64,000 nucleotides of DNA from the NCBI RefSeq assembly GCF_043290135.1, contig NC_134701.1, forward strand, positions 203,032,101 to 203,096,100, in the 5' to 3' direction. Below, piece after piece: positions 24,441 to 38,100 of this stretch. A program made the position numbers and the translations under genes. Below the pieces are notes generated by a model. It was not told where the DNA came from and did no database searches. It saw nothing but the letters and a program-made list of their open reading frames with translations. The stretch's first letter is position 1. Every line of letters starts with the position of its first letter. The stretch comes from Rhipicephalus microplus. Taxonomy: Eukaryota; Arthropoda; Arachnida; Ixodida; Ixodidae.

Positions 24441-26100
24441 TTACGGCTTGCGCTTCGGGTCTTCTTCCCACCTTTAACCACCTCGAGTTCATGGTATATA
24501 CTAGTTCACTGTATTCATGGCACTGTGGCCCAACGCTCGCTAAACCTTTCTAAAACCAAAGAGGTTACGCCCAGCGAGTATGACGTAGCAACTTTTTCTT
24601 GTCAGATACTGCTCAATGTACATGCCAATGGCTGCTAATGGGGAATGAGAGACAGGCGAATTCGGCTTTTAGTTAACGCGCACGCTGTGAATTTTGTATT
24701 GTTCAACAACGGAAAGGAGAAATCTTCCACCGGTACCACCTTGCAGGTCAAAGCGTAAGACATGTTACGCACTACTACGAGAAACGAACCGTTGCCGCTG
24801 TAAAGAGGGGCGACTGGTACGTTTGGTCAGGCGTCGTGCCGCATCACCTCGCGCGTCGCTCGTTGCTGCAGCCGCATTTACGAAAGGAGCGTGCCGCTCA
24901 CACACGAAGAATTGTGACAGTTGTTTGTCCGCGCTGTCCTGTGTATGCCCATTTCGTGCGTGATTTCCGATTGACGCGTGCGCTGCAAGTTTGGAGCGGC
25001 AGCGCTTGCCATTCTTCGCGTGACGTTGCAATTTGTTACTGCAGCATTCATTCCTTTGCCCTATGGCTGAACAATGCACAATGACACCTAAACTACCTCA
25101 GCGAGGACACAATTCACTTTCGTGTTGTACCGATTTCTAGAAAGAGGGACCATCCACGTTTTTTTCTGCTCAGCTTTGGTATCGAAAACTGTTCGGCGAT
25201 GCTTCTGTTCGTCTTTCAAACTAAATGTTTTGTGTTGAAGGTTCTGTACATTTGCACTATTAGAAAGAATAGACGTTTTATGAAAAGTTGTTGCACGTGA
25301 CCTTTAACTGCACGAACGAACAGCCTTGCTGTCAAATGCGTCTGACGCGCACCTCGTGCGCGCAGCCTTCAAGCCAGGTGAGTCCGGGACCAGGTGAGTC
25401 CGATTCCAGGTGAGTCCGGTTCAGAATAATGCTGGTGAGAACGAAATGGGAACGTGTCGTTTTTCAAGCTGGCTTCGACATCCGTTTTCTTCGTGACCCG
25501 AAGGTACGTGTATTTGTATTGCATATTTTAAAGCTGTGTCAATGGTCCCATCTCCACCATGTTCCCTTCTTGCACTTAAATGAAGGTGTCATGTGTGCTT
25601 TTGACTTCTTGGCGTAAGCCCTGGCTTTAAAAAAAAAAAACACGTGTGTGGCAGTACGTTGTCAGAGGAAGCGTTTTTTCTTCAGTGTCGGTAAACCTTT
25701 TGCTATTGGTCATTAGCGCTGCGGATTTGTTGCATTACCTCTATTTACTTGGTTGAGAAAAATGAGAAGGAATAATGCTAGTGCATTCTTTAGTGCATCT
25801 CTTTTGTGCATAGTATTTTTTTGCCGGTGTTCCTACCACTTCATTGCGATATTATAATTTTGCGTTAGTCTCGTGAGCACCTTAACCTAACATGTTCCCC
25901 TGAAATTTAGATGCGTGCAGACATTTACGGTAAAGCCCTTTCTTACTTGGTTTTCAGGTGTGTGAGCTTTACTTGTAAGCTATCGAATATTTAAGAACCA
26001 TTGCCAAAAATATACCGATCCAAGAGCTGGCAGTGCAGCAGAAATGCCCACGGGGGCTACACGGTTTACTATAGACTATTATGGCCGTCGTCAGTAGGCG
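24440..26100. other. Spacer, one 16-bp tandem repeat
   Basis: No gene is recognised. The only notable structure is the 16-bp repeat at 25375-25415. An A-run lies at 25629-25640. Confidence 0.3.
25375..25418 (+). repeat. Three tandem copies of a 16-bp unit containing a consensus 5' splice site
   Basis: CAGGTGAGT occurs at 25375, 25391 and 25407, exactly 16 bases apart, each within the unit CAGGTGAGTCCGNNNC. Each copy matches the animal donor consensus. A related GCTGGTGAGAAC follows at 25431. Confidence 0.85.
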
Positions 26101-26106
26101 CCATGC

Positions 26107-26765
26107 TGTCGCTGAGAAACGTAGCCGGGCAGCGCTCCCACGCCCGGAACCTCAGTTTCTCGGATCCAGCGGCGGGGAGCGACTAAGGGATTAGAAGAAG
26201 GGCCGAGAGCCGATGTCCCTACAAGAAATTCTCCGGGCCAGCTTGTTTAGCGAGACGGCGAGACATACCGACCACACAGGTCGTGTCTCCGCGATTCAAG
26301 TGTCTACTCCTTGGCTGCCCTTCCAGGGAAAGACGGAAGAAGCAACCTACCCGCCAAATTGTTCCGGGAGAGAACCCCGTTTCCCCTCTTCTCAGAGAAT
26401 TGAGTTGGGAGAGGCAATAACTATTCGGCGGACCGTGCGTTACTGACTGGTGCCCTCTGGGTGGTGTATTGTGTATGTGATTAGTGCTGCGATCAAGGAG
26501 GAGGAGCCCGACAGGGCTTAAAACGACGCCGCAGAGTGCTGGACGTCGCTCTGAACCATGTAATGGCTCAACCACCAAGGTCGTGGTTTGTGAAACTCTC
26601 AACCTCTCTATGCTGTAAAGACGTGTAAATAGTGCCATAAACCTGTTCGTTTTTCGTATCCCCATGTTGTCAGCATTAGTTTACTCAACCCGAAGCTACA
26701 CCACGCTACCGCAAGAGACCGGGTAGACTCCGGTCCGCAACAACTGGTGATCAGCGGTGGGATCC
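26107..26765 (+). mobile_element. Probable solo LTR with primer-binding-site remnant
   Basis: The segment can be bounded by TGTCGCTGAG (26107) and CGGTCCGCAACA (ending 26742). It is followed by ACTGGTGATCAGCGGTGGGA, which has the position and form of a primer-binding site (compare TCTGGTGGAGGTGCTGGG after the LTR at 52035). The region is GC-rich and without host-gene features. No internal domain follows. The left boundary is a guess. Confidence 0.4.
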
Positions 26766-27662
26766 GCAACAAGACGCAGTACTAACATTTTTCCCAGGCC
26801 CTAAGTTATCTGACCGACTACGCACCACTGCGCGAAGGGCCAGAGCAAAAGAGGAAACGCCGCTCCATGTGTCGGTCACAAGATATTTTTGTGAAACGGG
26901 AGATTTTGTTTTCTCTTGCAATGGTCATCACCCTGATATTGTGCTGAATAACATACTTGTGGCAGCAGCACACGTTCGCCTCAATAACTACGTGTTTATG
27001 AAGGCAGGTGATCGAAAGAGTACGAATAAAACTGCAGAAACTTTGCAAATGAGTATGAACATTTTCTCTACATGATTTAGATAATGTGTGTGTGCGTGCG
27101 TGTGTAAATAATTGAAGAATAAATTAAGTTTATGTTACTTATTTCGTTACATTGCATTAAGTTTATCTTACCTATTCCATCACTTTGTTGGTTCATCAAA
27201 GTTTGCTCTTATAGATCGACCATGCATTCCATAGCGTCAATCTTTGACTTTTTCGTGGAAGAAATTGCGCGCAGGTGAATCTCCAAACGCTTTCAAGCGC
27301 AATCCACTACTTAAACCGGCACATTGTTTTACCCATAAGCTGTTAAGCATGTCAAAATCGCCGCGAACGCTTCATCTTTTAACGGAAAACGATAGTGGCA
27401 ATGCATTCACTGCGTCCCGTACGCGTTCTCACTGGGGTAAAACGAGTGACGTCACGGCGACAGTGAGCAGGCCTGATAATATTCTTCTAGGTGGCATTAG
27501 CTGACCTGCAGTGCATGTCGTAAGTAGCGTTCATTGGCGAATCGCTGCGTGGATGAGCAACGCTTGACACTATAACTTGCTGAGTCGTAAGAGTTCATAA
27601 TGACACGGCAAGCGAAGTTAGACAAGCAAATGGTATTAGGTAACCGTAATAAGAATAATACC

Positions 27663-27903
27663 AGGGGTTGATTTGATTGACATGTGGGGTTTAACGTCTC
27701 AAAACCACCATATGATTACGAGAGACGCCGTATAGTGGAGGGCTCCGGAAGTTACGACCACCTGGAGTTCTTTAACGTGCACCGAAATCTGAGCACATGG
27801 GCCTCGAGCCCTTTCGCCTACATTGAATATGCGGCCGGGATTCGATGACCCGATCTGCGGGTCAGCTTGCGATTGTTTAAGCCACTAAACCACCGTGGCG
27901 GGC
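27663..27903 (-). mobile_element. Full-length tRNA-derived SINE (probably Ruka-type), - strand
   Basis: Read on the - strand it starts in GCCCGCCACGGTGGTTTAGT (A box) with a B-box arm around 27838-27850 (complement GGTCATCGAATCCCGGC). It continues through the body (GTTAAAGAACTCCAGGTGGT) and ends CCACATGTCAATCAAATCAA. This matches the + copy at 61424-61643 and the partial copies at 22725, 48160 and 59235. The heads keep RNA polymerase III boxes. The family name is from memory of ixodid SINEs. Confidence 0.8.
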
Positions 27904-27904
27904 A

Positions 27905-29420
27905 CACACGCAAGCATCACGACAACTACTGTTGTTATAAATTTATGTATTATCTATACCGAGGGGTCTCTTTGCTGACCACGTGGCAATGTTGGCATCT
28001 TTTGAACGGCTTGCTGGAAACGTTTTCCAGTTTATTCGTTTTACTGATCGTGTGTAAACTGCGCAGCACATTTACACATCTACAATGGCAAGTTTTTGCA
28101 TGATCTGTCGACCGTGCGCAGCGAACTTCAGCCAATGAAAGGACTGCGTTCGACAATATCGGACATACATTCGCATATATTCCTACGGAAAGCTGTCGGC
28201 TCAGTTCAGATTCGTTGCCGAAAAATGAGTTCCGTACTGTTTTTTTCTGCAACAGAGCCATCGCGACCATGCCACTAGAGGTGTACTGTAGGCACGTAAT
28301 GTATCTTGTGCCGCAGCTACTACGTCAGAATGCACTATGCCAGAATGCATGATATCATAACTGGTTATTGTTACCACTACTCTATATATGTGAAGAGGTG
28401 TACATAGGGTCAATAGATGGGCAAGGATGAGAAAGTTTACCACTGCAAGTGTGCATAGCCTTCTGATTCCTCTGTAGATCTCTTCCACTGCTCGTGAAAA
28501 TTATGGCGTGCATTATGTAGTATATATACTCGCGGTAAACTACCTTTTTTTTGTGACGAAGTGAAGGTTACTGCGCCAAATCACGTGTATCCTACCGCTA
28601 ATGAATGTAGTCCACAACCGAGTCTGTTTTTCACGGGTGCCGTATTTGAAATATGCCTTAATTTCCTACATGTAGCAATTTTAGACGCCAATAAGCACAC
28701 ACGAGCGAGATATTTGCACTTCTTTTAGTTTTGTCATCGTTACTTTGGGTTATAACACGCGTGTGAAAGTCGCGCCTTTTCCCCGTATATACCTCAAACG
28801 TCGAGTGACGTCTATTTCGTATATCAGCTATAATTGCGCGAAGCCATCACTTCCCATAGCGCAACGAGACACGTGCTGAACCGGACGATATCGTGTAAGA
28901 ATACATGTGCAGAAGCTCCGCCCGCGTAGCTTTCCCTTCATTTTCAAGAAAAGTCTGTGATTATTTATGCCTGGTGGCCGATGGCGCGGGCTGGATTAAA
29001 CGATCAGAACGTACGCAAAAGTTTGCGTTTACTTGTGGGGAACGTCAAATAACCCTAAGTACTTGACTGTTATGTTGTAAAGAGTTTAAATTAATATCGT
29101 TATACGTCACAAAACCACGAGTTGATTTATTTATAGTATCTGCCACTCCAGAGCCATCGGTATGCGATCGCCGCGGCTATAGGAATGAAACCGTGACTTT
29201 AGGTCAACAGCCAAGCATCATGCCCACTGTTCCACCGAGGCGAATTCTGTAAAGAGTTGAATAAATATAACCAATCTACTCAGTCGACTCGCACTCGCAG
29301 CTGCCGCACAAGGGCCTTTCGAAGTTTGCGCTTTTGACAAGCGCAAAACCTCTATATAGCACGCCGCACAAATTCATGCGCGTGCGCTATACGGTAACAA
29401 GCGGATCGCTGTTCCAACCG
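27905..29420. other. Spacer with a possible degraded tRNA-like SINE (about 29150-29245)
   Basis: At 29160-29245 the - strand reads CGGTGGAACAGTGGGCATGA ... GACCTAAAGTCACGGTTTCA, a diverged tRNA-like head. The rest is unassigned and no exon is recognised. Confidence 0.3.
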
Positions 29421-29429
29421 ACATGCAGA

Positions 29430-30121
29430 AAAAAAAAAATTGGCCCCGTATCTGCATGTAATCTGCAAATGTCATCGAAAGACGATAGTCTAGCGTGTGG
29501 AGAGAGTGATCAAAACATTTATTTGATGTTTTGCGCAAGAAAATCGGTGAATGGTATTCCGGAGGCGCTGCTTTAGAGTGCCTCGAGCGTGCAGCGGAGG
29601 CGAACGAGCGCACCAAGTCACGTCACACGTGAGACATGAGCGCCATCTGGCAATTTCTTTTGGAAAACGAAGCGCGTGGCCGTGCGCGCCCGTCTCAGAA
29701 GTGATAAGGTGTAGAATGCGTGGTGACGGGTAGGTGCCACCACCATCTCGTCTTAGCAAAGCGTTGGAAACACTCCCCGTTCCGTGCAAGCGTTGCATGG
29801 TAAGCGCAACGTGATAAGCGCTACGGTCCCTACAATTACTTATGTATGCCTTTTCTAGTAAGAGACGCATATGCAGAATATATGCGTATTGTTATGGTGC
29901 CCCAGACATGCGCAATAATTGTTTTTAATGAACAATTGCACAAGCATGAACGCTCAACCTTGAGCAACATTGGTGGTCGCTGCGGATGGGGTCGGCCGTT
30001 TCAAGTACCCGATGCCGGTAAGAGTGGACAAGCAGACAAACGTACAGACCGACAGACAGACAGATAGACAGACAGACCAAAATTTTTGCGCCGAAGGTCC
30101 CCAAGAAAGACTATCGTCTTT
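29430..30121 (+). repeat. ~645-bp dispersed TIR repeat, copy 2
   Basis: Leader AAAATTGGCCCCGTATCTGC precedes inner end AAAGACGATAGTCT (29478). The copy ends AAAGACTATCGTCTTT (30106-30121). This is the cleanest pair of inverted ends of the three copies. The right part contains a short GACAGACAGACA array (30048-30077). Confidence 0.75.
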
Positions 30122-30124
30122 GAA

Positions 30125-31430
30125 AATACCAGGTGGGAAATAGCGGACGTCGCCGGCATGGCTTATCTGATCCAGACGGTCGCTGGTCGCTACTACGATA
30201 GCGTCTTATCAAGTATCCGCGTCTTTAGCGCTACGGGTTGAAGCGCTCTCCGGCAGCGCAGACATTTTGGAATTATGCTCGCGGGTGGCAGCTGCTTGTC
30301 CCACCTTTAGTCCGTGGAGCCTCTGGTTCGATGGCTGCATGGTTGTTAGAAAATTCAGTGTGTTTCGCTCCCAAAGAAACAAGAGGATATCCGCATTGCT
30401 TTCGGCTTCACAGCAACCTCGAACCAAGGTGAGTGTGTAGTACCTACTAGTTTTCTTGTGCCTGCCACTCCAAGACATATCCCGACTCGTGTGTAAATAT
30501 ATGTTGGCTTCATCTGCCTGCTTCAGAGGATGTATGCTTGCACCTTTTGAGGTATAGCATGTTGCGTCTCGCGAAGCAGCTGTTTCGGCGAGTGAAGCCG
30601 ACAGTACTCTCGTGAACAACACGAAGATTTGGCTGGAAGGTTAGAACTTTACTTGAAAGGCACTCAGGACAAGTGAGTTCCTTCCTGCAGTGGGGCAGGT
30701 CGGCTGGGAACATAAGCGTGGTGTTTTGACTATAATTGCGCTGGGGGAGGAGGGCAAGCAGAGATTGCGGGGGAATGGGGGGGGGGGGGGGGGGGCTCAC
30801 TTTTTCCCACATTCATCGTGCTGCTCCTGCTTGTCGAAATGTTCCGAACAAGAATGTCCACCTACTTGCATGTGCAGGGCAACCAATTAACTAGTTGTAA
30901 GTCGCCGCTTTGCGTGTTCATCATCTTCTCGGTGTTGCGGTGTGGTTCCCCATCAATCAGTCTGTTTTCAGAAACAGTAGCGTATCAGTATCTTTATCTT
31001 TATTTTCGAGTCTCTTTGTAGAAGTCGCTTGTAATTTTTTTCAGCGCCGTGTATATATATATATACACTTATTCGATTACAGCTGCGTAAGCGACAGCGT
31101 AAACGGCCATCTGCAGCGACCTTCTTTTTTTTCGCTATGGGCACCACGCATACTTTAGGAGCCGCCGCCATGCCGCCGCAGTCACGTTCTGCCTAGAGTG
31201 CTAAAGCGGCTCTGGTTACTGCGCCGTGCTTTGTTGCTTCGTTTGAGTCGTTTACTTCCCCGTTTGACTTCAAAAGACGGTAAATCGCTATTAGCCGTGA
31301 GAGAACTGTGGTGTTTGTGTGTATGCTTTTTTTTTCACCAGACTTCGTGTACCCTCATGTGAACACGGCCACATCAAATTCTTGGCGAAAACGACGAAAA
31401 CGTTAAGCGAAACTGCGCGCTTGTAGCGTG
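30125..31430. other. Spacer with a G-run
   Basis: A run of 18 G (30779-30796, broken only at the start) and a short TA run at 31055-31066. No gene is recognised. Confidence 0.35.
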
Positions 31431-31499
31431 GGCCGCTTCGCCCACTAAACGATCACAGCATATCACCCTAGGGATAACGCGCCAGCCAACTCGGCGGTA

Positions 31500-31953
31500 G
31501 CTTGAAACCACGATGTAAGAATACTTTAGGTGAGCGAACCCCGGGACTGTCAGCTGCCCGATGATGTTCTGCTTCGCAAAGATCCCGAGAGATAGCGCTA
31601 CAAGCTTTGCCTCAGCCTTCCTCCGCAGGAATGTAGCGGCGCACATTTATCGTCGCCACAACACCCCCGCCTAACCGCCAACCTCCTCTCTTATCACCCC
31701 CTCTTTCGCGGCGCTGCTGTACGCGTGTCATGGGGTTTATATCGCGCGATAACCCGGTTTTCTCGTATTTCTAAACCATCGGCCACGTGCCGGATGTGCT
31801 TTGCAGAACTTGCCAGCAGCCCGCCATAGTTCTCAGTTCGGCGAGCCATCTATCGGCACGCCGCAAAACGAGAGCATAACTGGTCCCTGCTCGCCAAGTA
31901 CTCGCTTCGCGGCGTTCGCTCACCTAGGGTATTCTTGCACCGTGCTTGAAACA
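31500..31953. repeat. Inverted repeat in a GC-rich region
   Basis: GCTTGAAACCACGATGTAAG with the following AATACTTTAGGTGAGCGAAC (31501-31540) is matched inversely by 31911-31953 (GTTCGCTCACCTAGGGTATT, CTTGCACCGTGCTTGAAAC) with several mismatches over about 42 bp. The ~370-bp interior is CT-rich around 31665-31710. It may be the ends of a TIR element whose outer boundaries I could not set. Confidence 0.5.
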
Positions 31954-31999
31954 GGTGACACCCGTGAAAAGAGTCACGCGGCCGCTGTAATGGTCTCAT

Positions 32000-32900
32000 C
32001 GTGGAGCGGCGCCTTATGCTATGATATTTTTATTGTCTAACAATCGCGGCGCGCTGATTACGTTGATAACGCGTGCGGACCGTCACTCTGCCCACTGATC
32101 AAGCACGAAAAGCATTGGCATCCCAAAGGGCTTCGTTGGGCGACTGCTCCCCTGTTCAAGCGGCTGATAACATACTTCAAAATCTGCGCTTATTACTTCT
32201 AGAGGCGCCTTCATGAGTTACTTCGGCACGGAGCCGTTACAGCTTCTAAATATCGATGTTGTGATGTGCCCGAAGGTGTTGTTTAAATATAATCACGCGA
32301 CTGGCTAACCTCCCCGTCTTTCCACTCAAACTTTCTTCCTAATCACCCGACAACGAAGGTAGCAATTCTGCATAGTTTAATACCACTGATATTTGCCATA
32401 TTACCTATATATGTTATTTGGATGCGTCGTTGCACAAATATGGTACCTATAGTTACATATGGGTACAACGGTTGACATGCGACCGACCAATTTCATGCGG
32501 ATAGTGCTACTGTCCCGCATAAACAGTGTCCAATGTTCCGATCACATGGATAATTCTCCTCCTCCGTCACCCTCTCTGGAAGCGTGCCGCATTCCAGGGC
32601 CAGATCAAGTGGCCCTGCTTTTAGAGTTCTACTCGTCAAACCTCACTGCCCTGCCCCTGTACCCCTGTTTTCTCACTGGAATTTGTCATATGCTGCCCTA
32701 GTCACATCACCTTGTAGGCATAAAACTTTACTTGGTGTCCTTGTCACCGGCTTAAAGAAGGAAGCTGAATGTCTTATTTTTGTTTTTCGAAGCAAATATA
32801 GTATTCTGGTCAGACATTTTTTGAATAAAGTGATTTTAGAGTGATAGCTGTAAATGTAACGAAAACGACAGGCTGAGTATGGTCTCCTTCTCGTGTTTTA
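32000..32900. other. Spacer, nothing assigned
   Basis: No recognisable exon, repeat or transposon protein. Confidence 0.3.
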
Positions 32901-32905
32901 AATGC

Positions 32906-33845
<940 letters not shown>

Positions 33846-33849
33846 GTCC

Positions 33850-34990
33850 CTTACAGAGGGACGTCTTTTTTCTTCGCCTTCAAATTCTGAGGAAGCGGAG
33901 TTAACTGTATGTGTGCGGTGCTTAGTTGGGGATGACTAGCGCTTGACTCTGTTAAGAAGCCCCTCATCACCCCGCATTCAAAAACGAGGAAGCGGTTTTC
34001 TCCTTGCCTTTTCTACCCTTTGCGTAGGCGATGCATCTTTCTCGTCACCTAATTCCTACGAGCACGTGTATACAGATTAAGCGCTGAGAGTTTAATCTAC
34101 AAATATATCGTGATTGTCGGCTGCCCGTTATCTCCCCTAGGGCAGTCGAAAATACACAAAATGAAGTCAAATCAGTAGATCGCGCACGATACCTATGGGA
34201 GACAAAAAAAGAACGGATGAGCGGTTGCATGGTAAAGTGGTGGAGGAGAAAATTCAAATGTGACGTTTCGCGTATATAGAGCACTTGAGAGTTTACAGTC
34301 GTCAGCAAGTTCAACACGAACGCTTGGCAGCGTGTACTGAGACAGTTTGATTGACGCTAGTGCCGCGTACAGCTTTGGACTCTGTTGCCGAGATGTTACT
34401 AATGCATGCCGACATACTATCCAAACGTTCCGTGGTATTATCTCGGTGACAGTGCCTTGCGGCTTCCATCAGTCAAAGTACTCCAGATCAATCGTCACAG
34501 CGCACTATAAGACGTCATGAGAATCGCTGCTCTCGCGTTAGGAGAGAATAACGCGCTTGTTTTTTGCATTTTCAGAAGCTGGTGAGGCCATGAGGGGCTC
34601 TTCAACATAAAGCTCGACCTTAATCAGGACTAATGCATATAATATTTGCATATTCATCGCCCATGCTCTTTGACAATGGGGATGGGCACTACACTGCGAA
34701 GTCAACGAGTATGAGCTCTCATTTTCTCAGTCGGGTGTTTATTGTATAGTCAAACATTGCGAAACAAAGTGAAAGAAGTGAGTGTGACTGTTTTAATACG
34801 AGGGGCAACATAGCAGTTTTGCCAACAAACCCCGCTTCTTACGGGTGCCTCCAGGGTTCATCGGTGGCATAGGCCGTATTGGTGGCAGGGGCCGTACAGG
34901 CGTCACCGGTTGTACGGGCCGTACGCGAACTTTGTCCCTGTAAGTACAGCACGAACTAAGAAGAAAACCAGACCAAAGAGCGAATGGGTG
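33850..34990. other. Spacer 3' of adenosine deaminase, nothing assigned
   Basis: No gene or repeat is recognised between the composite element and the end of the adenosine deaminase gene. Confidence 0.3.
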
Positions 34991-34994
34991 CGTC

Positions 34995-35000
34995 TTTATT
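34995..35000 (-). terminator. Ada: Poly(A) signal AATAAA of adenosine deaminase
   Basis: On the - strand the stop codon TGA (35007-35005) is followed by GTGG and then AATAAA, so the signal lies 4 nt after the stop. Cleavage would be expected 10-30 nt further on (about 34965-34985), giving a 3' UTR of only a few tens of bases. Confidence 0.7.
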
Positions 35001-35004
35001 CCAC

Positions 35005-35109
35005 TCACGGCTCTTTCATTGGACTGATGCCGTATTCTTCCTTGAGGCTTGCGATCAGATCTGTCTTCTCCGCTTCGGACAGGAAACATGAACGAGCCGC
35101 GTTCAGATT
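35005..35109 (-). CDS. Ada: Adenosine deaminase terminal coding exon
   Basis: The acceptor is CTCCTGTTTAG and the exon starts in phase 0. It encodes NLNAARSCFLSEAEKTDLIA and the C-terminus GISPMKEP, then TGA. The NxNAAxSxFL motif is typical of the last helix region of adenosine deaminases. Confidence 0.95.
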   Translation of the reverse strand, partial: NLNAARSCFLSEAEKTDLIASLKEEYGISPMKEP

Positions 35110-38100
35110 CTAAACAGGAGACAACGAAGTTCCACTCAGTAATGTTCGACTGAGAGTGATCAAGTAGCTTTTTTTATGAGTACTTTGTAAATATATACAG
35201 TCAGACTTCAATATAATGATCACGGATAAAACTAAATATCGGTTAAAGCGATGTAAATGAAAGTCTTGCAAGTTAGGAATTATCTTTATAACAAATTTTC
35301 GCATATAACGGTTGTAAGATGCAACTTTGTTATGAGGTCTGAGTGTAAATACTTTCATGGCTGAGCGTGCGCACGGGGGCAGAGGGCTTGGCGGAGATGG
35401 CCACCCTTCTTATTTATATAAAAATACCGCTACGTTTGCACTATGCATATACTGAGTATATGCCGTGAGTGACGTGAATAACGTCACAATCCCGTATCGT
35501 AATTCATCAAATACTTCCCGCCAGGCAGGGGCTCATACCCGCGGTTGGATATGTGCTACTAGTTTGCGGGTATCTGCCCAAGGTGGTTGAGACTCAGTAT
35601 CTATCCAGGATCGGGGAGAAGAAACATGGGTAATTTTAACGCATTAGCGTTAAGAAAAACCTGACATTATTAGCGTTGACGCGACGAATACAAAAAATAA
35701 ATGTCAGGGTCCCAGGTGAAATCGAACTCCACTATTCTGGGTGGCAATAAAGTATTTAACCATAGAGCCACGCCAGGTCTCGGAACTACTTTTTAATTGG
35801 CCGCAATGGTCGTGAAACGTCAATTGTGGTTGCAGCGCTGGCTATTCAAATGAGAAAAAAAAAACTGGATGAGTACCCCTATGTTACAGCCGTCATGATG
35901 GATTAACGACAATTGTAGTTAGGTAACATCCTCTGAAGTTAATTTATGTAGTAGTGTCTAGGGCTGCCATCCTCGAGAGCACCAGAGCTTCGTATCAGTT
36001 TATCGCTTCTGGTGTTGCTAGTACTCATGTTTTGAGGTACAACTTTTGTGCATATATTTAGCATTCTTTCATGATGTGTCACTCAATAAAAACAACACGG
36101 CCATCTCTCAGAATGGTTTGCATCTGGGCTAATTGGTGATGCTGCTTGTCGAGTGGTTGCAGCTAAATTCAAACATTTACGCGCGAAAGAAAGCAACATG
36201 CTGTGTTAGCACCGTCCTTCTGTTTCTTTCCTTCGTGCGCCTGTTTAAACAAAGCTGCAGCTACTCGACATGCACCTTTTCTGCGCATGCTTTGCATTAC
36301 GTGAATTCCCAAGGTACGTGATATATTTGCCGATCTTTTATAATCTGTAATTATGGCATTTATGTGTCAAACAACAGAAAAGAATGCAGGAACTTACCGC
36401 CCTGATGAAATGCGCCTCAGTCAAGCCAAGCTGCCTTAGAAAATCATATTCGTCGTCTATAGTACTTCCAGTGATTGTGCTATCATCTTTACTTATCGAG
36501 AAGTTGGCGTTTTCTTCCGCGAGCCTGTAAATTATAAATTAAAGCTTTGTCACCGAAGCTGACCAGAAATGGACAGTCTTTTAAAGTATTCACCAGTTGG
36601 CGTCCTTCAAGACAGGTAATCTTTGTGTGCAGCAAGAGTAATAGCTGCAGTGATGCGCGATGAATTAAGGGATCTTCAGAATGCACATGTTTGAAAAATA
36701 CATCATTGGGTACGCTTTTTAAGAACACAACGCGTAACTCACCATAGCAGGCCTGTTAACTTTAGGTGCTGTTTCATTCAATGAGCCGTTAATCTTTAAG
36801 CACAATTGCCGTCTGCGTATACCATGAATATAAACCCCCTAAGCAGGAACAGCCTCCCACCCTATAGATAACAACACATGTTACGATGTTTTATATTATT
36901 CTGGTGAACAAATAGGAGCCTAATACTGCTGTATTGAGACAACGTTTCATCGTTCTTACAATAAAAACTTCACGGGACGAAATACTTTTTATTGTTTTTC
37001 TGTAAAGTTGCCAATTTGTTAAAAACATTTTTATTTGTTAATTATTTAAATGGGAGTCCTGCCTCAAAGCCTTAAGTCGTCTGACAGGTGACTATAAATA
37101 ATCATGCCTTCTATATTCATCGGAACCTTTGAAAACATTCGTTCACATCACACCACGTGAAAAAAAATATTTCTAAAGTATACAAGTTTACTGCAAAGTT
37201 TAATATACATTTGCATTCTACAATACTTTATCTGTTTCCTGATCATTTGAAGCAACTATATTTTGTGTCCACAGATGCATTATGAGTCACGCTTTTGTGT
37301 TGTTCCACGGGCATGTATACAAGGTACGATTTTCAATGGACAATCATTCTGCGCTACCACTTCTATGTTGCTACGCTTAGATTTCAGCTGTTTGTGACAT
37401 TAGATGTTATTGCGCTTGTCATAGTGAAAATGCTTTCAGTTTTTAGAGCGGCCACGTCTATTGTCTTCGCAGATGGAAAAAGTAAATGGCGTTGCTAAGG
37501 CTTTAGTACTTATTAGGCACAATTAACGTAACGTTTCAAATTGTGCTGACAGCGGACGACGAGCCGTATGCCGTACCAGGTTGTCGGATAATCTTTTACT
37601 TTCAGGATAAGGGCGTGCATTGAGCTTCAGAAAAAAAAACTGTATATATAATCACTGCTAGGTGCCACTAAAATGCCTACCTGATAATTGAGTGCTTTTG
37701 CGAGCTCAGAGGGCAGCCACCGGTTAAGACGCTGGAGTAAGGGCAGGTCTCAAAGTGGAGGTTCTTTTCCTGCGCCATCTTGAATGTTTTCCCGGTAGGA
37801 TCCTGGAAAACTCTGTATCCGTGGCCGACCCTGTCGCAGTAGAGCTTGACCATTGCGTCCATGACTGATTGGTAGCCACCACTTTCACCGGCATGTGCCG
37901 TTCTGCCAATGCCCAGGTGTTTTGCTCTCTGCGGCGTTGAAATAAGTATGAAGAAGGCCACGAACATAAAAGATCATTGTCTTTCTTATAAGGTCGCCAT
38001 AACTAAGTGTGGCTCACTTTAAGCAGTGACCCATTTGCCTTGGCCTTGAATATTCTCAGACAGGAACAATTACGTTGTCTTCAAATGTATGCTAAACACA

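Noticed and set aside
24012..24481. Minus-strand frames rich in DGWTHG/RMDAWTDA
   Set aside because: Translation of the GTCC/ATCC minisatellite.
26219..26665. A 148-residue minus-strand frame
   Set aside because: Lies within the LTR-like GC-rich segment and shows no motif; GC-rich DNA yields long chance frames.
36489..36728. Minus-strand frame containing EDPLIH, resembling the ADA DDPLIF motif
   Set aside because: It overlaps the real exon in another frame, has no matching splice sites, and the true Asp pair is in the exon at 36398-36524.
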